This document shows positions 58,622 to 64,000 of a stretch of 64,000 bases of DNA, piece after piece. Each line of letters starts with the position of its first letter. The stretch's first letter is position 1. The notes under the pieces were generated by a model. That model made no database searches. It saw only the letters and a list, made by a program, of their open reading frames with translations, and was not told where the DNA came from. The stretch spans positions 62,001-126,000 of the forward strand of contig VWND01000021.1 of assembly GCA_009599575.1 (NCBI GenBank). Reading direction: 5' to 3'. Position numbers and translations under genes: made by a program. This DNA is from Blumeriella jaapii (lineage: Eukaryota > Ascomycota > Leotiomycetes > Helotiales > Drepanopezizaceae).

Positions 58622-60166
58622 AAATTTGACCGAAAACGATCGGAATAAGCCGATTAACAAAAATAAATTCTTAGTCGACAATTACGAAACCGAAGATTTT
58701 TATTCAATCGCATACTACTTAATTATTTTGTTTAAATTATTTAGCGTGCCAAATTATTAATTTAAATTATTTAAAAACCAAGCTTTCGATTATATTTTAG
58801 CCGACAAAAAGCTGTATAAAATAAAAAATAATATATATTAAAAACGTTTAGTAATAAATAATAAAGCCGACAAATTTTAAGTTATAAAAAAAACTTACGA
58901 AAAAGTATTTTATCGAAAAGTTAAAGCTATTTATCACCGAATCAAAAACGATTTCTGATAGAAAAAATGCTTCGAAAATTACAAAATCTTCGTTAAAAGT
59001 TGCATTTTTTATTAAAAACGAAAGCCTGGCCGAAAAAAAAACCTATTATATTTAACGTAGTTTTTTAAAATTTAAAAAAAAATTAACTTCGATATTATAC
59101 GCGTATTAACCACCGATCGCGGGCATACGTGCTTTATATTCGCTATCGACGATTTGTTTAAATAATTTAAAAAGAAATTTTTCCGAAACGCTATTTCCGA
59201 AGCTATAGCAATTTTTTTTTAAAAAAACGTTATATATCGATACGATTTATTTAATAAATTAAACGTCGATAATAAATTCGAAAACAAAAGCGTTATCGAG
59301 ATTTTTATAAAAAAATACGGGATTTAGCGCATTCAAATCTCAGCTTATAATTTAAAAAGCAACGGATCCGTTAAACGAGGCTATAAAAATATTTTCGACG
59401 GCCTTTTAAAAACCATTCGAAAAAGCTATAAGCGTTAATCGCGAAAATTCTCGAAAATGCTTTTTGCTATACGCACGTATATATACGCTTTTATTAAAAT
59501 AATTTTATTTTTTATTTAGTACGGCAAAAACGCTCGACTGCTTTTGAAAACAAAATAGCCTGTTTAAAAGTTTTATAACGTAGCTAAAATAAAAACGAAA
59601 GCAGATTTATTAATAATAAAATTTAAGCAGCTAAATTATTACGATATAAATATAAAAAAGATAATTTTAAAAAAAAAAAATATAAAAAAACAGCTAAAAA
59701 AATCTGAAATAAAACTAAGATTTTAAAAAAAACGCTAATTAAAAAAAGAAATCTGATTTTAGTTTACGACGTTCAGCGCGTTATCGACAAATCGGCCGAT
59801 ATTAAGTTTAATTATAAATGGCTCGGATCCTACGAAATATGCGAAGCCGAATTAAATAAAAGCTATTATAAGCTTACGAAACTCGATAAAACAAAATTGA
59901 AAAAAACGTTCGCCGCTAACCGGTTAAAGCGATTTTACAAAAAAAACCAGCAAATCTATTTTCTGAATTCTGAATTAAAAAGCGATTTCGATTCCAACGA
60001 TTCCGACGACGACTCCGACCAAAGCGATTATATTTCTAAAAAAAAAAAAACCTCTGAAAAGGTCTGGAAACGACCGGACGATAATTCCGCTGCTGAAAGC
60101 ATAATTCAAATCGTAATTCCATTTATGACCGAAAAGAAAAAAAATGCATACAAGATTATTTATTAA

Positions 60167-60640
60167 TTATTCTATTATTTTTATTATTTATTGTTTTTTT
60201 TTTATTATATTTATTTTCCTTTTTTATTATATACTATTTTATTGTTTTTATTTTGCTTGCTTGTATACAACCTAATTCTGTTTCATACATACTGTTTATT
60301 TTTAAAACCTTTTTTCTATGTTATTTGGGACATTTACTGCACTTTTTTTTGTTTGGCTGTACTTTTGTTTATTAAAACAAAAGCTTTATATATATTTGAG
60401 CCGCATATTTAATATATTTATATTATTCGCATATTTTACGAAAACTATTTTTTATACATTTTATTATTTGCTATTTTCTGTATTATTTACTTTTTTTATT
60501 ATTTTAAATAAATGCCTGCCTAAATAATTATAATTTATTGGAAAAACAGCATACGGATTCTCGTAATTTTTAAATACAAATATTTTATAATTTTCGTATT
60601 TTTTTCCATTTATTTTTTAACAAATATAATATATCTTTTT
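60167..60640. other. AT-rich spacer (copy 4)
   Basis: Pol/ORF B spacer as in copies 1-3. The plus-strand frames 60191-60412 and 60318-60527 are hydrophobic products of AT-rich DNA (Phe, Tyr, Leu, Ile) and do not overlap an open frame in the other copies. Confidence 0.6.
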
Positions 60641-63600
60641 AATTAATAAACCTATCGATATTATATCGTTTTTTAAGCAAAACGTTGCCAAACTTAGTAA
60701 ATTTATTTTTAATTTATTTTGGAACGGAATTATTATACGCAATTTTTCCGAATTTAAATAAGCATATAATACCGCTATTTTAAATTAATAAACAGCTTTC
60801 GTAAAAACATTTATAAAGCAATTCGATATAATAACTGAAAACGTTAACGAATTTTTATTCGATTATAAAAGCTTCGTTAAAACTGAATTCGTTCGCAAAA
60901 GCTTTGATTACGACAAATTTCTGCTAAATTATAACAACGTTTTAAAAATCCTCGCCGAAGTAAAAAAAGCTCGAAATAATAAAAAAAAGTAACAGACCGA
61001 ATATTACGTTTTTTATTAAATTAATAAAAAAAACAAATTTAAAAATACGTTTTTAGCAAAATCACCGGTGTTATTTCACTTCGACATTTCGCTCGCTTTT
61101 TCGAAACTATTACTTTTATCAAAAAAGAAATCTGAATACTAAACGCTTATATTCTCAAAGCGCAAGCTTTAAAAGCCAATAACCTAAGGGCCCGCAGGTT
61201 TATAAGCTTTTCTACAGTTATTTGTAAATTAATCGACGACGTTATGTAATCGTTAAAAAAAGTTTTAATCGGTTGCGAAATCTCAAATCTGATTTTTTTT
61301 TAAAGCAAAAAACTAAGCGTCGTTAAATGCGGCATTTTTATACCGAACGAAAAAAACGACGCTATTCCGATATTTTAAATTTACGACGACGAAAAAAACG
61401 AAAAAGCTAATATTATTTTCGTTTAATTCGAAAAAACATACGCGGTAGCAATTAATATTTTTAAAACAGCTAAAACAATTCGGCGATTTTTATTTTTAAT
61501 TATCGAAAACGAATCCGAAAACGAAATCAAAAGCGTAATAACAAATAACCGTTTATTCGAATACAAAAAACTTATTATATTTATAAAAATAATTCCGAAA
61601 AAAATAAAAACAAAAAACGTAAAAAAGCGCGCCGATACTTTCGAAACTTTTTCTATTCGGAAAAAAAAACTATTTACGTCGTTAACAAAAAAGGCACCGC
61701 GAATAAAAATAGCCGGAAATCGACGCCGAGCTATAAGCTTTAAGCTAATTAATAAAAAACGCAACGATTTTATAAAATCGGACTCGGAAAACGCCGGCAT
61801 TTCGAAAAGAAAAAATTTAAACGATTCTGAATTTAATCTTTCGAAATTAAATACGTAAATATTAAAAACGCCTGCTGCGTTTAAAAACGTCGTACCGCTA
61901 ATATTTCAGATTTTAATAAAAGCATTTAAAATCTCGACTATTATACGATTCGACCGAAAAAATTTAGAAAAAAATATCGAAATTATCGCGAAAAAAATTA
62001 TATAAAAAATATAAAATTAAATTATTTTATTTAAAACTTTCGCTTTCGACGACGAAACGATTCAAAAGTTTTATTTCGATATTTTTATATAAAAACCAAA
62101 TAAACCCGTCAGTTTTTTTCCTTTTGCTTCGAATAAAAACTGAATTAAGCTTTTTTCGGAAAACTGCAAATATAATACGCCGGAATAAATAAAAAAAACT
62201 TTTGAAAACGGTAACCCGTTTTTACTCGAATTTTCCTTCGCTAAAAAACTCCGATTTTTTAATTTCGTTTTTACGAATAACGTTAACGCCAAAAAAAACG
62301 GCAAATTCTGCTATTTTTATATACGCTGTTACGCGGCATATTACGATTTAATTACAAAAGAAATTAACGTTGTTAGCTTCGCTAATCGATTCGCTGTTAT
62401 TAAAAATTCGGATTACGACGTGTTCGAAATTGATTTTAATAATTAATTTATATTCCGACGAAAAACTGCGAAAACTATTTAAATACGTATTAAGGCTTAT
62501 TTAGGATACGCAAATTTTAAAGCAGATCCCAAAGCTTTTAGCGCGATTATAAAGCTCGATTAAAACGTAAAAAAATAAAAGCAACGAATATTTTTAAAAG
62601 CCGATTTTTCTGACTTTTCGACCGAAAATGTTTTTTAGAATTTATCCGAATTAAGCTGCGAATTCGTTAATTACGTAAAGTTTTATAACGGAAAAAACAA
62701 GCTACTATTGCATTTTATAAAAAAAAAAAATTATATATAAATATTATTTCCGATTAATTAAAACCTAAAAAGCGCCTACAGCTTTTTTCGCTAATATGCT
62801 TTACAATTTCATTTAACAAATTCTTAAAATGCATTCCGGCTTTTATTTCGCTGTTTTAATTATCCGGAACTTTGAAAACTGCCGTTTCGTAATATATTTT
62901 AACGTTTCGATCGCTTTAGGTTTCGCTAATCCCGATCGTATTACGATTATAAAATTCGATATCGCCGATTTTTAAAAGAAAAAAAAAATCGAAAACTTTA
63001 CCGACGCCATTTTCGATTATTATGTTTTGCTTATATTCGTATATAATTCGGAAATAATCGAAGCTTATTTGCAATTACACCACGACGCCAAGCTAATTAA
63101 AATTATTTAAAAAAACTTAATTTTTTCGTATTTTAGCGCGTTTAAAATAATAGCCTCGGCTATTTTATCGGATTACGAAACCGAAAGCTACGAAATAGAA
63201 AATAAAATAATTTTTATTAATTTTTCGATTAAATAAAAAGTTTTCGTCAGATTTAAAACCCAAAAAACCGACGGCGCGATACTAATTTATTCGAATAATT
63301 ATACGACGCAAAAATATAAAAACTATTTCGAAAACGATAATCCGATAAGCAATTTAATATTATTTGTATTGCGGCGAAAGCAATTATAATATTTTCGATA
63401 ATTTCGATTGCAAATAATTATTTCCGAACCATTTCGTAAAATAGTTTTTTTTACAAACTTCGGAGCCTTTTTAAAAGCATTCGTCGGCAAATAACCGTAA
63501 TCCGATTTATCAGTTTTACGCGAAGCAAAAGCGTTAATCGGTTTTAATTACGACGAATTAATCGATTATTTCTACGATTTTAATACAAAATTTTTCAGCG

Positions 63601-64000
63601 CTTTTTGCAAAGCGTAAAACCACGTTTAAAAGCTGAAATCTATTATTTACGAAAAAAAATCGTAAAAAACATTCGTCGCGGCGACGCTTAATAATATTAT
63701 CGACGAAAAGGTTATTAAAACGTTCGTAAATCTAAACGATATTTCGATTGATATTTTATTAAGCTACTTTTTAAAAAAGCAAAATAAACAAAATAATTCG
63801 AACGATAAGCGAAACGCTATTCTTCCGCAAAAGCCGACAGCAAAAAGGCCAAAAACGGGTTAAAAAACCAAAGGAATATAAAACTAAAAAATTCGGTTTT
63901 TTAAATAATTGGTTTTTAAATTTTATAAAATAAACTAAATTGTATTTATTAAAATTATATTTTTCTTTGGTCGTAATCAAAAACGATTACGTATATTATT
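60641..64000 (+). pseudogene. ORF B of RLG1 copy 4 (end outside window)
   Basis: The clearest ORF B copy: NKPIDIISFFKQNVAKLSKF near 60650, the 33-bp unit at 61672-61704, CKYNTPE near 62165, YFYIRCYAAYYDLITKEI near 62315, DYETESYE near 63170, EAKALIGFNYDELIDYFYDF near 63520, KTFVNLNDISIDILLSYFLK near 63717 and PQKPTAKRPKTG near 63828. I do not recognise any family. Cys pairs, a basic tail and no membrane-anchored start suggest a soluble nucleic-acid-associated protein, but this is a guess. Antisense frames at 61423-61800, 62071-62304 and 63771-63980 are shadows. Confidence 0.68.
61672..61704. repeat. 33-bp palindromic unit in ORF B (copy 4)
   Basis: ATTTACGTCGTTAAC...CACCGCGAAT, 33 bp; encodes LTKKAPRIK-type sequence in ORF B. 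Confidence 0.83.

Larger units (their letters stand above)
56371..60166 (+). pseudogene. RLG1 copy 4 RT-RNaseH-integrase
   Basis: RT: EAWQKKIF near 57100, FCHGLYKNK near 57200, YVNDVGVKSSRLYY at 57558-57602, with the second-last Asp of YVDD/FVDD now Asn. RNaseH: RFESGL near 58125, LKTDAKVFVDQLNKKANNL near 58250. The paired palindromic units follow. Integrase C-terminus is open (59897-60166) with FAANRLKRFYKKN, an acidic Ser/Asp-rich tail, WKRPDDNSAAESIIQIVIPF and natural end AYKIIY at 60166. Antisense frames 57591-57953 and 58418-58681 are shadows. Confidence 0.9.
52972..64000 (+). mobile_element. RLG1 copy 4, Ty3/gypsy with ORF B, 3' LTR outside
   Basis: 5' LTR, leader, gag, pol, spacer and ORF B to about 20 codons before the expected stop. 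It is the innermost element of the nested chain and so the latest insertion in it. It has some of the longest surviving open stretches, although RIP has still inactivated it. Confidence 0.93.

Noticed and set aside
1..64000. tRNA, 5S or other rRNA genes
   Set aside because: I looked for tRNA-type stems and rRNA stretches on both strands and saw none; a tRNAscan/Infernal run would settle it.

Overview
The window reads as a transposon graveyard from a filamentous ascomycete (Pezizomycotina): an AT-rich isochore, or possibly centromeric or subtelomeric heterochromatin. I found no host gene, tRNA, rRNA or CRISPR array. Nearly all the DNA is LTR retrotransposon sequence degraded by repeat-induced point mutation (RIP). 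Copies differ almost only by C-to-T and G-to-A changes, CAA and TGG codons have become stops, CpA/TpG is depleted, and CpG (as in ttcga, acgaa) is kept. Comparison with Leptosphaeria-type AT-isochores is inference from general style; the species cannot be told from the sequence. All calls were made by reading and aligning by eye.

Five families are present. RLG1 is an 11.3-kb Ty3/gypsy element with LTRs of about 267 bp, gag, PR-RT-RNaseH-IN, a 450-500 bp AT-rich spacer and an unrecognised 1,100-codon extra frame (ORF B) that stops inside the 3' LTR. Element C is a Ty3/gypsy chromovirus. Elements E and D are two Ty1/copia families. TR is a 1,000-bp non-autonomous LTR element (TRIM-like). One unrelated, nearly unmutated solo LTR (S) also occurs.

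Layout. 1-6569: 5'-truncated RLG1 copy 1 (+). 6571-6838: an RLG1 LTR (-) tail to tail with copy 1's LTR. 6839-7026 and 13441-14389: ORF B of RLG1 copy X (+), split by copia E (7027-13440, TSD CTTTT), which carries solo LTR S (7329-7742, TSD CTACC). From 14390: chromovirus C (-), scattered over 14390-17222, 28518-28781, 40059-41199 and 42200-43972. It is broken by RLG1 copy 2 (17223-28517, -), RLG1 copy 3 (28782-40058, +), TR (41200-42199) and RLG1 copy 6 (43973-45813, -). Copy 6 is broken by copia D (45814-51182, +), D by RLG1 copy 5 (51183-52971, -), and copy 5 by RLG1 copy 4 (52972 to the window end, +). The chain X > C > 6 > D > 5 > 4 is six levels deep. C's reading frame is restored exactly when copies 2 and 3 are removed, and X's when E is removed.

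No element looks able to move: catalytic residues and frames are broken throughout. The main novelties are a 33-bp palindromic unit repeated four times in each RLG1 copy (PR-RT linker, twice in the RNaseH-IN linker, once in ORF B), always exactly 33 bp and read in one frame; the orphan ORF B; and four separate insertions clustered within about 190 bp of ORF B.
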